Shown here: piece by piece, positions 35,495 to 43,194 of the stretch
Position numbering within the stretch: position 1 is the stretch's first letter
Layout: each line of letters opens with the position of its first letter
DNA from: an uncultured Chlorobiaceae bacterium
GTDB taxonomy: Bacteria; Bacteroidota; Chlorobiia; Chlorobiales; Chlorobiaceae
Direction: 5' to 3'
Assembly: GCA_903928225.1 (NCBI GenBank)
Contig: CAIYPU010000019.1
Coordinates: 1 to 43,194, forward strand
DNA: 43,194 nucleotides
The notes under the pieces: model-generated
Database searches by the model: none
The model's input: only the letters and a program-made list of their open reading frames with translations
What the model was told of the DNA's origin: nothing
Made by a program: the position numbers and the translations under genes

Positions 35495-37065
35495 TTCAGG
35501 GACTCGTTTTCAAGAAGTTCGGAAAAGCGCCGGCGGGTCTCATGATCGTCGAACGCCCTGAAGGCTTTATGGAAGAACGCACGCGTTTCTTCCTTCTGCC
35601 GGTTGAGGGTGGTGATCAGGCCGCCTGTCGATGCCGCGAACAGGTGGCTCTCCGGTCCATGCACGATTGTTTCAAGCCTTTCCCGGAGAAACCGTATCTG
35701 AACGGCATAGTCAACAAACGTTCCGAGGTTTTCCTGCAATTCCTTGAGCTGCCGAATAACAGGGGTGACGGTTTCAACGGGGTAAACGGAGGCAAAAAAC
35801 TCGAGAAGGTACCGGAGCTTCTTGCAGCATATCCTCAACTCGTGAAGCTCGTCGTCCGTCGCCTCCCTGCATGCGATACGTCCCCTGCGGACAACTTTTT
35901 TCCAGGCTTTCCTGATGCCGGCGTTTGCGATCTCGATGGTCGGCAGCGATGCCCCCGGTGCCGTATCCTGCCCGGGCAGGGACGGGTTTGCAAGAAACCG
36001 GCCCCAATCACTGAAGAAGGTTCTGCACTCGTCCGATTCGAGGTAACGGCAGAACTGCCTGTGGTAGCGTTTCCGTGAAGCCTCAAGGTCGATGAAAAAC
36101 CTGTCAAGGGGCTGCTGGAGAAAGTCCGGCAGGGAGTTGAAGTATTCATCCCTGCGAAGCAGGTAGACGTCGCAGTCGCGGAGGTTGTTGCTCCTTTTGC
36201 CGAGTTCGGAGAAGCCGGCAAGGAAATATCCGGTATCTTCCGGGCTGAACACACCGTTGAGCTGTTTCAGGAGGGAACGGGTCCTTCTTACGGCAACGCG
36301 GAAATCGTGCAGGAATTCAGGATCGATATTGTTTTTCAGCCCTTCTTCATTTGCCTTCATGGTGGAAAGAGCCGAATGGAGCACTTTTCGGGCACTTTCA
36401 TGGGCAGAAGTTTCTGGGTTTAGGTGCAGGCTGATTTTCGATGAATAACCCTGGATTTTCCTGCCTGCCGCGTTCATGAGCAACCTGAAAAGCTCACGGA
36501 AATCGAAAGGATCGCCGAAGGAGCCGTGTGAAGCCAGAATTTCGGAGAATTCCTCCGCTTCATCCTGATAGCCTTTCAGGGGTTGAATGGAGAAGAGGGA
36601 AAGAAAAGGTTTTTCAATATTTTTTCCTGCCGGCGAATACTCTTCTTCCAGAAAAAATCCGATGGTCTTGGCGTTGTCGTCGACGATCCTTGACGTTTTT
36701 TGAACTACGTCGAACGAGGCAATTTTCGAAAATGCCCGGATGCCGCTGCATGCAGACAGCTGTTCCCTGACCTGTCCCGCAGGTATGTCCCGGACGAAAA
36801 ACGATGCCGGTGAACCAGGCAGTTCGACATACGCAGTCTCAAGCCCGGAATCAAGCGATATGGTATGCAGCGTATGCTTTTTTTTGAATACGGCAATCTT
36901 TTTTTCGTATGCGTGCCAGTCGAAGGTATCGTAAAAAGAGCGCCGTTCTCTATTCGAAGAGGTTTCAGAAAGCCTGAAAAGGTGAGAAAATGCATGTCCA
37001 TGCCATGGCTGGACAGCGGCAGGGACCTGTCCCCTGAAGAAAACGATTTTCACTGAAGGGTTCAT
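35491..37065 (-). CDS. CHAD-domain protein (polyphosphate-binding type)
   Basis: A 524-residue protein from the ATG at 37065 (the frame is open to 37191 but the extension has no protein-like pattern). The CHAD domain spans ~220-500 and has the two basic helices [17 protein letters not shown] (253-269) and [17 protein letters not shown]. Its conserved His, Arg and Lys are known in the family to bind polyphosphate. The N-terminal ~200 residues are not a recognisable CYTH domain and are largely unassigned, though a degenerate relative is possible. It is translationally coupled to the ParA gene by a 4-nt overlap. ppk begins ~6 kb downstream in the window. Confidence 0.88.
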   Translation of the reverse strand: MNPSVKIVFFRGQVPAAVQPWHGHAFSHLFRLSETSSNRERRSFYDTFDWHAYEKKIAVFKKKHTLHTISLDSGLETAYVELPGSPASFFVRDIPAGQVREQLSACSGIRAFSKIASFDVVQKTSRIVDDNAKTIGFFLEEEYSPAGKNIEKPFLSLFSIQPLKGYQDEAEEFSEILASHGSFGDPFDFRELFRLLMNAAGRKIQGYSSKISLHLNPETSAHESARKVLHSALSTMKANEEGLKNNIDPEFLHDFRVAVRRTRSLLKQLNGVFSPEDTGYFLAGFSELGKRSNNLRDCDVYLLRRDEYFNSLPDFLQQPLDRFFIDLEASRKRYHRQFCRYLESDECRTFFSDWGRFLANPSLPGQDTAPGASLPTIEIANAGIRKAWKKVVRRGRIACREATDDELHELRICCKKLRYLLEFFASVYPVETVTPVIRQLKELQENLGTFVDYAVQIRFLRERLETIVHGPESHLFAASTGGLITTLNRQKEETRAFFHKAFRAFDDHETRRRFSELLENESLK

Positions 37066-37289
37066 GATGCCGCATTTGTTCGGGCTGTTTCGGGTGCCTG
37101 GAACAATATAGCAAGATTCATCGGAAGGGCACCAGCCATAATCGGTATCGTTTAGGGGAATTAAAGTACTTCCGGAGCGTATTATTTTCATTCCTTCGGC
37201 CTTTTATTCGTTGTAAATTCATAAATTCATGCTTCATAAAAAAATTACGTCCGAGATGATTTACCCGTAACCTTTTCCGGAAGAGAGAG

Positions 37290-38327
37290 ATGAAAAATCC
37301 GTTCTTTTTTCTGTTCGTATTTCTGCTTTTTGTCGCAGGCTGCTCACCCAAAGGGGAAAATTCGTCCGATGGCGGAAAAGGTACCGGCAAGCTTCAGGTC
37401 GGGCTGATTTTTGACGTTGGCGGCCGAGGTGACAGGTCATTCAACGATTCTGCCTATAACGGCCTCGAGCTTGCAAAAAAACAGCTCGGTATCGATTTCA
37501 TCTTTGCAGAACCTCGCGGAGAGGGTGGTGACCGGGAAGCTTCGCTCCGCCAGATGGCGTCCGATCCGGATGTTGATCTCATCATCGGCGCAGGTCTTCT
37601 GTTCAGCGACGATATCACAGCTGTAGCGAAAGATTTTCCACAGAAAAAATTTGCCTGCATCGATTATATCCCCAAACCGGGCGTTCAGATCCCCTCTAAC
37701 CTCCAGGGTATTGTTTTCGAGGAGAAAAAAGGGTCTTACCTTGTCGGTGCCATCGCAGGCCTTGTGACGAAAACAAATACGGTCGGGTTCATCGGCGGAA
37801 TGGAGTCGAGCGTTATCAGGAAATTCGAGACCGGTTTCATTGCAGGGGTTCATGCGGTAAATCCCAAGGCACAGGTTATTTCAGGTTATATTGGCATGAC
37901 GGGCAGCGCTTTTGCAAATCCGGCGAAAGGCAAGGAGCTTGCGCTGGGACAGTTCGGAAGGGGGGCGGATATCATCTATGAAGCTGCCGGTGCCAGCGGG
38001 CTCGGGGTTATCGAGGCTGCCCGCGAAACCCGTAAACTGGTAATCTGCACCGACAGGGACCAGGAACCGGATGCCCCCGGATTCGTTCTCACAACTATGC
38101 TGAAATCCGTCGACCGGGCGGTTCTCAAAACCGTCGAAAATGCCATAAACGGCAATTTCAAGGGAGGAGGAGTATCCGTTTTCGGACTTGACGGCCGTTA
38201 TACCGATTATGTGTACAACGACAGAAACGCATCCCTTTTCGGCACGAAAAACCATGATGCCGTCGAAGAGATGCGAAAGGCGATCCTTGCCGGCAAAATC
38301 GTCGTCGATGGTGAAGCCACGAAATAG
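37290..38327 (+). CDS. BMP-family substrate-binding lipoprotein
   Basis: A 345-residue protein. The lipobox FVAGC places the lipidated Cys at residue 18. The BMP (PnrA-like) domain follows: GLIFDVGGRGDRSFNDSAYNGLE, IIGAGLLFSDDITAVAKDFPQKKFACID, VGFIGGMESSVIRKFETGFIAGV and ADIIYEAAGASGLGVIEAA. Relatives bind purine nucleosides for ABC import. No ATPase or permease gene follows, so the partner transporter is elsewhere or the protein acts alone. It is divergent from the CHAD operon across a 224-nt region that holds both promoters. Confidence 0.93.
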   Translation: MKNPFFFLFVFLLFVAGCSPKGENSSDGGKGTGKLQVGLIFDVGGRGDRSFNDSAYNGLELAKKQLGIDFIFAEPRGEGGDREASLRQMASDPDVDLIIGAGLLFSDDITAVAKDFPQKKFACIDYIPKPGVQIPSNLQGIVFEEKKGSYLVGAIAGLVTKTNTVGFIGGMESSVIRKFETGFIAGVHAVNPKAQVISGYIGMTGSAFANPAKGKELALGQFGRGADIIYEAAGASGLGVIEAARETRKLVICTDRDQEPDAPGFVLTTMLKSVDRAVLKTVENAINGNFKGGGVSVFGLDGRYTDYVYNDRNASLFGTKNHDAVEEMRKAILAGKIVVDGEATK

Positions 38328-38397
38328 GTACATCCTTTCCGTGAGTTGTCCAGAAACCGTGAAGTATTGTTTTTCAATCGTTTGAAGTTCATTGCCC

Positions 38398-39396
38398 GTG
38401 AGCAAAAAAATCCTTGTGACCGGGGCAACCGGTTTTATCGGTTCGAGACTTGTCGAAAAGCTGGTTTCGAAAGGTGACGATATTTTTCTTCTCGTCCGGA
38501 AAACATCGGACCTCGCGGCAATCTCTGGAGTTCTCGACAAGGTCCGGCTCGTATACGGGGACATTACCGACAAGGCTTCCGTAGAAGCTGCGGTCAAGGG
38601 GATGGACCTCGTCTACCATACTGCAGGCATCACCTACATGGGTGACAGGAAGAACGAGCAGCTCTATCCGATCAATGTTGACGGCACCCGGTATATCCTT
38701 CAGGCTGCAGCGGATTCAGGCGTGCAACGGGTCCTTCATGTCAGTTCGATCTCGGCGGTTGGCGTCGCTTTTCAAGGCAAACCGCTCGATGAGACGGCCG
38801 TCTGGAATTTCGACCTTCTGGGGCTGGAATATGCCAGGAGCAAGCACCTTGCAGAAATCGCCGTCGCCGAAGCGGTAAAAAACGGGCTCGATTGCGTGAT
38901 CGTCAATCCCGCTTATGTTTTCGGGGCCGGCGATGTGAACTTCAATGCCGGACGGATGATCAAGGATGTCTATAAAAGGCGCCTTCCATGTTACCCGACC
39001 GGCGGTATTTGCGTAGTCGACGTGGAGATCGTTTCCGAAACGATCATTGCCGCCATGGAAAAGGGCCGGACAGGGGAGCGTTACATCATTGGCGGCGATA
39101 ACATCACCTATAAACAGCTTGCCGATACTATTTCGAAAGTGACGGGTGCTCCCCGTATTCTTTTTCCGTTTCCGTTCTGGCTGGGAAAGCTTCTCAAGCC
39201 GGTCATCGATATCCTGAAGGAAAAAGGGCTGGTGTCCAAACTCTTCAACCTTTCGATGTTCAGGGTGGCGTCCGAATACCTTTATTTCGATTCATCGAAG
39301 GCCGTCAACGAGCTCGGCATGCGCCGGGAACCCTGCGAAAATTGCCTGCGCAAGGCATTCGAGTGGTACCGCGACCGGAATATGCTCGACGACTGA
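38398..39396 (+). CDS. NAD(P)-dependent epimerase/dehydratase (extended SDR, dihydroflavonol-reductase-like)
   Basis: A protein of 332 residues. It starts KKILVTGATGFIGSRLVEKL (Gly-rich Rossmann motif), has DITDKASVEAAVKGMDLVYHTAG and the active-site YARSKHLAE (YxxxK), followed by the VIVNPAYVFGAGD segment and a C-terminal substrate-binding half. The family includes dihydroflavonol reductases and hopanoid- or lipid-linked sugar epimerases; the substrate cannot be fixed. GTG 38398 is used; a TTG at 38392 is an alternative. It ends 6 nt before the convergent methyltransferase gene. Confidence 0.9.
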   Translation: MSKKILVTGATGFIGSRLVEKLVSKGDDIFLLVRKTSDLAAISGVLDKVRLVYGDITDKASVEAAVKGMDLVYHTAGITYMGDRKNEQLYPINVDGTRYILQAAADSGVQRVLHVSSISAVGVAFQGKPLDETAVWNFDLLGLEYARSKHLAEIAVAEAVKNGLDCVIVNPAYVFGAGDVNFNAGRMIKDVYKRRLPCYPTGGICVVDVEIVSETIIAAMEKGRTGERYIIGGDNITYKQLADTISKVTGAPRILFPFPFWLGKLLKPVIDILKEKGLVSKLFNLSMFRVASEYLYFDSSKAVNELGMRREPCENCLRKAFEWYRDRNMLDD

Positions 39397-39401
39397 GCGC
39401 T

Positions 39402-40190
39402 TTACGGCTTACGGCAGAAAATCATCATTCTCGGCGAACGTTCTTCCTCGAAGGGTTCGCCGTTATAGTTTCCGGCTACTTTTTCAATCACGAAACCCGC
39501 TTTCATGAGCATCGCGCTGATCGTTCCGAGGTTGTAGAGCTTGACCGATTCGATGAAATCCGCTTTCTTCCCGTCAGGGGAGGTTATCGAGATGGTTTTC
39601 AGGACCCTGCCGCCGTCGAGCCTGCGCGTTTCCTTTACTGAAAGCCCTTCCACTGACCGGCAGGTCTGAGGCCGGATGTTCTTTTCAAGATGCTGCGGGT
39701 TTATCAGGTCCAGCACATACCATCCGCCTGGTTTGAGCGTCCCAAGCACCTTGTTCAGGACACGCATGTCATCTTCATCAGTGTCGAAATAGCCGAAGCT
39801 GGTAAAAAGCTGCACGACCATGTCGAAATCACCGATGGCGGGTATCTCCCTCATGTCGCAGCAGGAGAGGGCGAGTGTGATGCCGCATCCGGCGGCTTCT
39901 TTGCGCGCTTCTTCGAGCAGGTAGGGTGAAAGGTCGTTACCCGTAACGCAATAACCCTGGCGGGCAAGTTCGATGGCATGCCTGCCTGCGCCGCAGGCGA
40001 TATCGAGGATTGATACCGTGTCAGGGGTTTGCAGGCCGATCCCGGTCACGGAAAGGATTGTGTTTATGCAGAGCGCAGCTTCATCCCTGTCGCGGTGTTT
40101 GTAGACCTCGAGATAAAATGGGTGATTGAACCATTCTTCAAACCAGGGAGATTCTGGTTTGCTGCCTGAATTTCCTGGACTTGCGGTCAT
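39402..40190 (-). CDS. SAM-dependent methyltransferase, class I
   Basis: A 262-residue protein. Motif I is SILDIACGAGRHAIELARQG, motif II region DMREIPAIGDFDMVVQLFTSFGYF, and post-motif LGTLKPGGWYVLDLINPQ. The N-terminal WFEEWFNHPFYLEVYKHRD and the C-terminal half resemble a methyltransferase type common in Chlorobi and Bacteroidetes whose substrates are unknown. It is convergent with the epimerase-like gene. Confidence 0.88.
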   Translation of the reverse strand: MTASPGNSGSKPESPWFEEWFNHPFYLEVYKHRDRDEAALCINTILSVTGIGLQTPDTVSILDIACGAGRHAIELARQGYCVTGNDLSPYLLEEARKEAAGCGITLALSCCDMREIPAIGDFDMVVQLFTSFGYFDTDEDDMRVLNKVLGTLKPGGWYVLDLINPQHLEKNIRPQTCRSVEGLSVKETRRLDGGRVLKTISITSPDGKKADFIESVKLYNLGTISAMLMKAGFVIEKVAGNYNGEPFEEERSPRMMIFCRKP

Positions 40191-40223
40191 GAAGGATGAT
40201 GGAAAGAATAACGGAGAGGGGAG

Positions 40224-40249
40224 CTCAGGGCATCGGAAAATGCCCTGAG
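40224..40249. terminator. Perfect 10-bp hairpin between two minus-strand genes
   Basis: CTCAGGGCAT and ATGCCCTGAG flank a CGGAAA loop. It follows the 3' end of the small minus-strand gene (40263) and precedes the methyltransferase start. No T run follows on either strand, so it may be a non-canonical terminator or an mRNA-stabilising structure. Confidence 0.5.
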
Positions 40250-40262
40250 GAGATATCCTGGA

Positions 40263-40460
40263 TCAGTTTTTCGAGTAATCGGCAATGGTCTTTGAGAGAA
40301 GTTCCTGCTCGTTTTCACCGGCAGGGATACGGACATTTTTCTCTACGAATTTCCATGCGTTGCTTTTTTCTGATTTTACGGAAAAAACCAGTTTGGCAAC
40401 CTTGATATCGCTGAAACCCTGCTTTTTTGACTTGTCGCCGAACGTTTGTTTCTTTGCCAT
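40263..40460 (-). CDS. Small basic conserved-looking protein
   Basis: A 65-residue Lys-rich protein (KKQTFGDKSKKQGFSDIKVAKLVFSVKSEKSNAWKFVEKNVRIPAGENEQELLSKTIADYSKN). It has a regular strand-helix pattern and no signal peptide. Its size and basic N-terminus recall small ribosome- or nucleic-acid-associated proteins such as the DUF4295 group of Bacteroidetes, but I see no decisive motif. It is transcribed toward the hairpin at 40224-40249. Function unknown. Confidence 0.7.
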   Translation of the reverse strand: MAKKQTFGDKSKKQGFSDIKVAKLVFSVKSEKSNAWKFVEKNVRIPAGENEQELLSKTIADYSKN

Positions 40461-40678
40461 GACTTGTAAGTAATACTTTTAATGAAGCGTTGTAATCATT
40501 CCTGACATGAAATTGTCGCGAAATTTAAAAAAATAAGCCGATAAATAAAAACCCGTCGCGATATTTGTTTTTCCCCTTGCCGTTCCGTTTCCGGTATTCC
40601 CTGAATCAAGCTCCCGGAGCCTCCTGGCATTGGCTGACATGCCTTCCTTTCACTGCAGCCCGGGATCAGAGGCCGTTT

Positions 40679-42001
40679 TCAGTTGTTTTCCCGGTATTGC
40701 CCCTTATGAAAGATCCCCTTGGCCCTGCCTTTCAGGGTGCGGCCGAAGAACGGTGTATTGGCTGATTTTGAACGGATGGAGTCGGCTGTAACCGTCCATT
40801 CCTCTGCGGGATCGATGATGGTGAAATTTGCCTGTTCGCCCTGCCTGAAAAGGATCGGTTTCATGTTCATGATCTTTCTCGGATTGACCGAAAGCAGCTC
40901 TATTGCCCGCCGGAGGGTAATGATGTTCCTGTCGACCAGTTCGCCAAAGGTGAGGCCCAGGGATGTTTCGAGGCCGATGATACCGAACGAGGCCTGGTCC
41001 GGAGGACATTCCTTTTCGTGAGAAGCATGCGGCGCATGGTCAGTGGCGATGCAGTCGATGGTCCCGTCGGCGAGGCCTTCAAGTATCGCGTCACGGTTTT
41101 CACGCGAGGCGAGGGGCGGTTTCATGATATAGTTTCCTTTTTTCTCCGCATTGAAGAGGTCCTCGTCACAGAGCGAGAAATGGTGAGGGGTCACTTCGCA
41201 GGAGACCTGCAGGCCGTCTTTTTTTGCCTGTCTTACGAGATCGAGGGCTGCTCTGGTGCTGATATGCGCAACATGGTAGCGCGGCCGTTTCAATGGGTCG
41301 TGGAGTTTGTGTTCCTCAAGATAGCGGAGAAGCAGGAGGTCGCGGGCGAGGGTTATCGCTTCGGAGACGTCCGGGATACCCTTGAGCCCGAGTTTCGCGG
41401 AAAAAAGGCCTTCGTTCATGACGGCACCCAGGGTAAGGGATTTGTCTTCGCAATGCTGGATGACGAGTAGGTCGAAATTTGATGCGTATTCCATCGCGAG
41501 CCTCATGGTCTGGCTGTTCTGGATAGCCGTGCCGTCGTCAGATATGGCGTTGACGCCGTAAGAACGGTATTTCCCGTAAGGAGCGAGGTTTTCCCCCCTG
41601 CTTTCGAGCGTCATTGCGCCGACCACCTCGAGGTCTACCGGAAGTGAGGCCGCATGGTGGCGGATATAAGCAACGCCGAGGGGGCTGTCGATGACAGGCT
41701 TTGTGTTCGGCATGAGCGCGACGCCCGTGAAGCCGCCGGCAAGAGCAGCTTGCGAACCGCTTTCGAGCGTTTCCTTGTATTCCTGGCCCGGGTCGCGGAA
41801 ATGGCAGTGCATGTCGAACAACCCTGGAGCGACGATCTTTCCCTCGAGTTCGACGACGCGGTCACCGGGTCCTGCGGTGACTGTTCCGGCGCCGAATGAG
41901 ACCTCTTCTATGGTGCCGTCTCCGGATACTCTGATGCTTCCTGTCCGGTCGAGGTTTTCCTGGGGATTGAGGAGCCTGGCATGCCTGAAAATAGTGCTCA
42001 T
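40679..42001 (-). CDS. pyrC: Dihydroorotase
   Basis: A 440-residue class I dihydroorotase. Metal-ligand motif DMHCHFRDPG (H65, H67, R69) is followed by SQAALAGGFTGVALMPNTKPV, the carboxylated-Lys region, QHCEDKSL, the HISTRAALDLVRQAK segment and the DCIATDHAPH motif. It closes N-carbamoyl-aspartate to dihydroorotate in pyrimidine synthesis. ATG 42001 gives the usual N-terminus (TIFRHARLLNPQENLDRTG); the frame stays open to 42076. It is a single gene, divergent from the cyclo-ligase gene. Confidence 0.95.
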   Translation of the reverse strand: MSTIFRHARLLNPQENLDRTGSIRVSGDGTIEEVSFGAGTVTAGPGDRVVELEGKIVAPGLFDMHCHFRDPGQEYKETLESGSQAALAGGFTGVALMPNTKPVIDSPLGVAYIRHHAASLPVDLEVVGAMTLESRGENLAPYGKYRSYGVNAISDDGTAIQNSQTMRLAMEYASNFDLLVIQHCEDKSLTLGAVMNEGLFSAKLGLKGIPDVSEAITLARDLLLLRYLEEHKLHDPLKRPRYHVAHISTRAALDLVRQAKKDGLQVSCEVTPHHFSLCDEDLFNAEKKGNYIMKPPLASRENRDAILEGLADGTIDCIATDHAPHASHEKECPPDQASFGIIGLETSLGLTFGELVDRNIITLRRAIELLSVNPRKIMNMKPILFRQGEQANFTIIDPAEEWTVTADSIRSKSANTPFFGRTLKGRAKGIFHKGQYRENN

Positions 42002-42408
42002 ATCGGTATTTGCGGGTTGAGTATTACAGAACTTGTTTTTCAGCTCCACCATGGAACCGGATATTTTTCCCGGCAATTTTCGCAGAGCGTTGCAGCGGGA
42101 CGGCAGACGGGGAAAAATGTTCGCCGGCAGATAAGTCTGTCCAGCGGGTTATGTTTCCTCAATCGAAAAATATACGATAAAATATAGAGAAGCCGGTCCG
42201 GCCGGTAGCGCTTCTTCATCTGCATATATGCGAAGGCCGTTTTTCCCGGTTTTCCGGATAACTGCTTTTTTCAGTTCCTTCCCGCAAGTTTACTGCTTAA
42301 GGGAAAAGCGTCGGTGTTTTATTATGTTATGTCAGGATGAGGTATTCGTTTCGTGCCTTTTAGTGTGAGAGGGCTTTCGGCAGTGATTGGTTATTTTGCC
42401 TGGACGAC
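42002..42408. other. Divergent intergenic region between pyrC and the cyclo-ligase gene
   Basis: These 407 nt have no protein-like frame. A GC-rich imperfect hairpin (around GAAGCCGGTCCGGCCGGTAGCGCTTC) and AT-rich promoter-like stretches are visible. A 6S RNA next to the cyclo-ligase gene, as in proteobacteria, could not be confirmed by eye. Confidence 0.35.
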
Positions 42409-42996
42409 ATGAAGAATATTTTCGAAGAAAAAACGACGCTGAGGTCGATGATGCATCTCCGGAGGAAATCCATTCCGGAAAAGCAGAGGGCCTCTATGAG
42501 CGAAACGATAGCGGAGCATGCCGCTGCTTTGCCGGAGACCGCCGGGGCTCGGAACATTCATCTCTATCTTTCGATCCCGAAGAGTGCAGAAGTTTCAACC
42601 GTTCCGCTTGTTGAAAAGCTTGACGCTGTCGGGAAGTCGCTGTCAGTTCCCGTGGTCAGGGCTGGTGAACTTTTCACCGCTGCGTACCGTAAAGGGGACC
42701 TCCTCCGGAGCGCCTCGTTCGGACAGCCGGAGCCTGTTTCGGTAAAGCCGGGGGATGAAACCCGGATCGATATTGTTCTCATGCCTCTGCTTGCCTTCGA
42801 CGGCAGAGGGTACCGGATCGGTTATGGTAAAGGATTTTACGACCGTTTTCTCGCAAGGCTTGCAAAACGCGGTATATTACCTTTACGGATAGGGCTTGCG
42901 TTCAGTGCCCAGATGGTTGAAGAAATTCCCGTTGATGCATGGGATGAACCGCTTGACGGCATAGTCAGTGAAAACGGGGCCCTGAGGTTCAGGTAA
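42409..42996 (+). CDS. 5-formyltetrahydrofolate cyclo-ligase
   Basis: A 195-residue protein with the ATP-binding [20 protein letters not shown] start, a central [14 protein letters not shown] and VPVVRAG region, and the conserved [27 protein letters not shown] signature. It converts 5-formyl-THF to 5,10-methenyl-THF with ATP. It lies 13 nt upstream of ppk and may be co-transcribed with it. Confidence 0.95.
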   Translation: MKNIFEEKTTLRSMMHLRRKSIPEKQRASMSETIAEHAAALPETAGARNIHLYLSIPKSAEVSTVPLVEKLDAVGKSLSVPVVRAGELFTAAYRKGDLLRSASFGQPEPVSVKPGDETRIDIVLMPLLAFDGRGYRIGYGKGFYDRFLARLAKRGILPLRIGLAFSAQMVEEIPVDAWDEPLDGIVSENGALRFR

Positions 42997-43009
42997 TATT
43001 TATTTATGC

Positions 43010-43194
43010 ATGCTGCAGGCTATCAGAAATAACGGCAGGGCACGTACAGGACCGGATTACAGCAATCCCGGCTACTATGTGAACCGTGAGCTGAGCTGGA
43101 TCCGTTTCAACCAGCGAGTGCTCGAGGAAGCCCTGGATCCCGGTGCGCACCCTTTGCTCGAACGGGTGAAATTCATCTCGATATTCAGCTCGAA
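43010..43194 (+). CDS. ppk: Polyphosphate kinase (PPK1), N-terminal fragment
   Basis: Only the first ~61 codons lie in the window. After ~22 residues the PPK1 N-terminal domain is recognisable: [21 protein letters not shown] then [18 protein letters not shown]1 polymerises ATP-derived phosphate into polyphosphate granules. The frame is open to the window end. The CHAD-ParA pair lies ~6 kb upstream. Confidence 0.93.
   Translation, partial: MLQAIRNNGRARTGPDYSNPGYYVNRELSWIRFNQRVLEEALDPGAHPLLERVKFISIFSS

Noticed and set aside
42002-42408. 6S RNA beside the cyclo-ligase gene
   Set aside because: No long central-bubble hairpin could be drawn by eye, and the proteobacterial arrangement need not hold in Chlorobi.

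Overview
The window comes from a green sulfur bacterium (Chlorobiaceae; Chlorobium, Chlorobaculum or a close relative). This is inferred from gene content and style: a plant/cyanobacterial-type carotene desaturase, a split transketolase (C-terminal half as its own gene), a chlorophyll-b-reductase-like SDR, a complete propionate-to-succinyl-CoA operon, and GC-rich core genes with few strong Shine-Dalgarno sites. No rRNA gene is present to confirm it.

Layout. (1) 1-854: the end of a slipin gene and a universal stress protein. (2) 838-9954, minus strand: one six-gene operon prpE-mce-(AccA/AccD fusion)-mutA-mutB-meaB, with 28-30 nt gaps or 4-nt overlaps. It activates propionate, carboxylates it, epimerises methylmalonyl-CoA, rearranges it to succinyl-CoA, and supplies the mutase G-protein chaperone. 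(3) 10204-14476: core genes ksgA, a transketolase C-terminal subunit, ybaB, recR and a crtQ-like desaturase, followed by tRNA-Arg(CCG), tRNA-Pro(CGG) and a terminator.

(4) About 14.8-31.2 kb is accessory. It holds a Nif11-leader RiPP precursor, a frameshifted AraC/GyrI regulator, a BASS/arsenic-type transporter with a small partner, a HAD phosphatase, an S24-type repressor, and a chaperone-usher pilus operon (two subunits, chaperone, usher) followed by a separate secreted protein. Next come a perfect 17-bp inverted repeat, a second Nif11 precursor broken by an in-frame TAA and cut at its 3' end by a MITE-like element, an AT-rich GAF-HD protein, a sigma-factor-like protein and a decayed thioesterase gene.

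(5) 31.3-43.2 kb returns to compact genes: a SugE/Gdx transporter, a DUF218 protein, a YecA-like protein, a VanX-type dipeptidase coupled to a NOL-like SDR whose catalytic Tyr is His, a ParA ATPase coupled to a CHAD (polyphosphate-binding) protein, an orphan BMP lipoprotein, an epimerase-like SDR, a methyltransferase, pyrC, 5-formyl-THF cyclo-ligase and the start of ppk.

The most interesting candidates are the CHAD-ParA pair near ppk (possible polyphosphate-granule positioning), the two Nif11 RiPP precursors with no maturase in sight, the GAF-HD protein on an island, and the Tyr-to-His NOL-like reductase. All functional statements rest on reading translated sequence by eye; no search was run.
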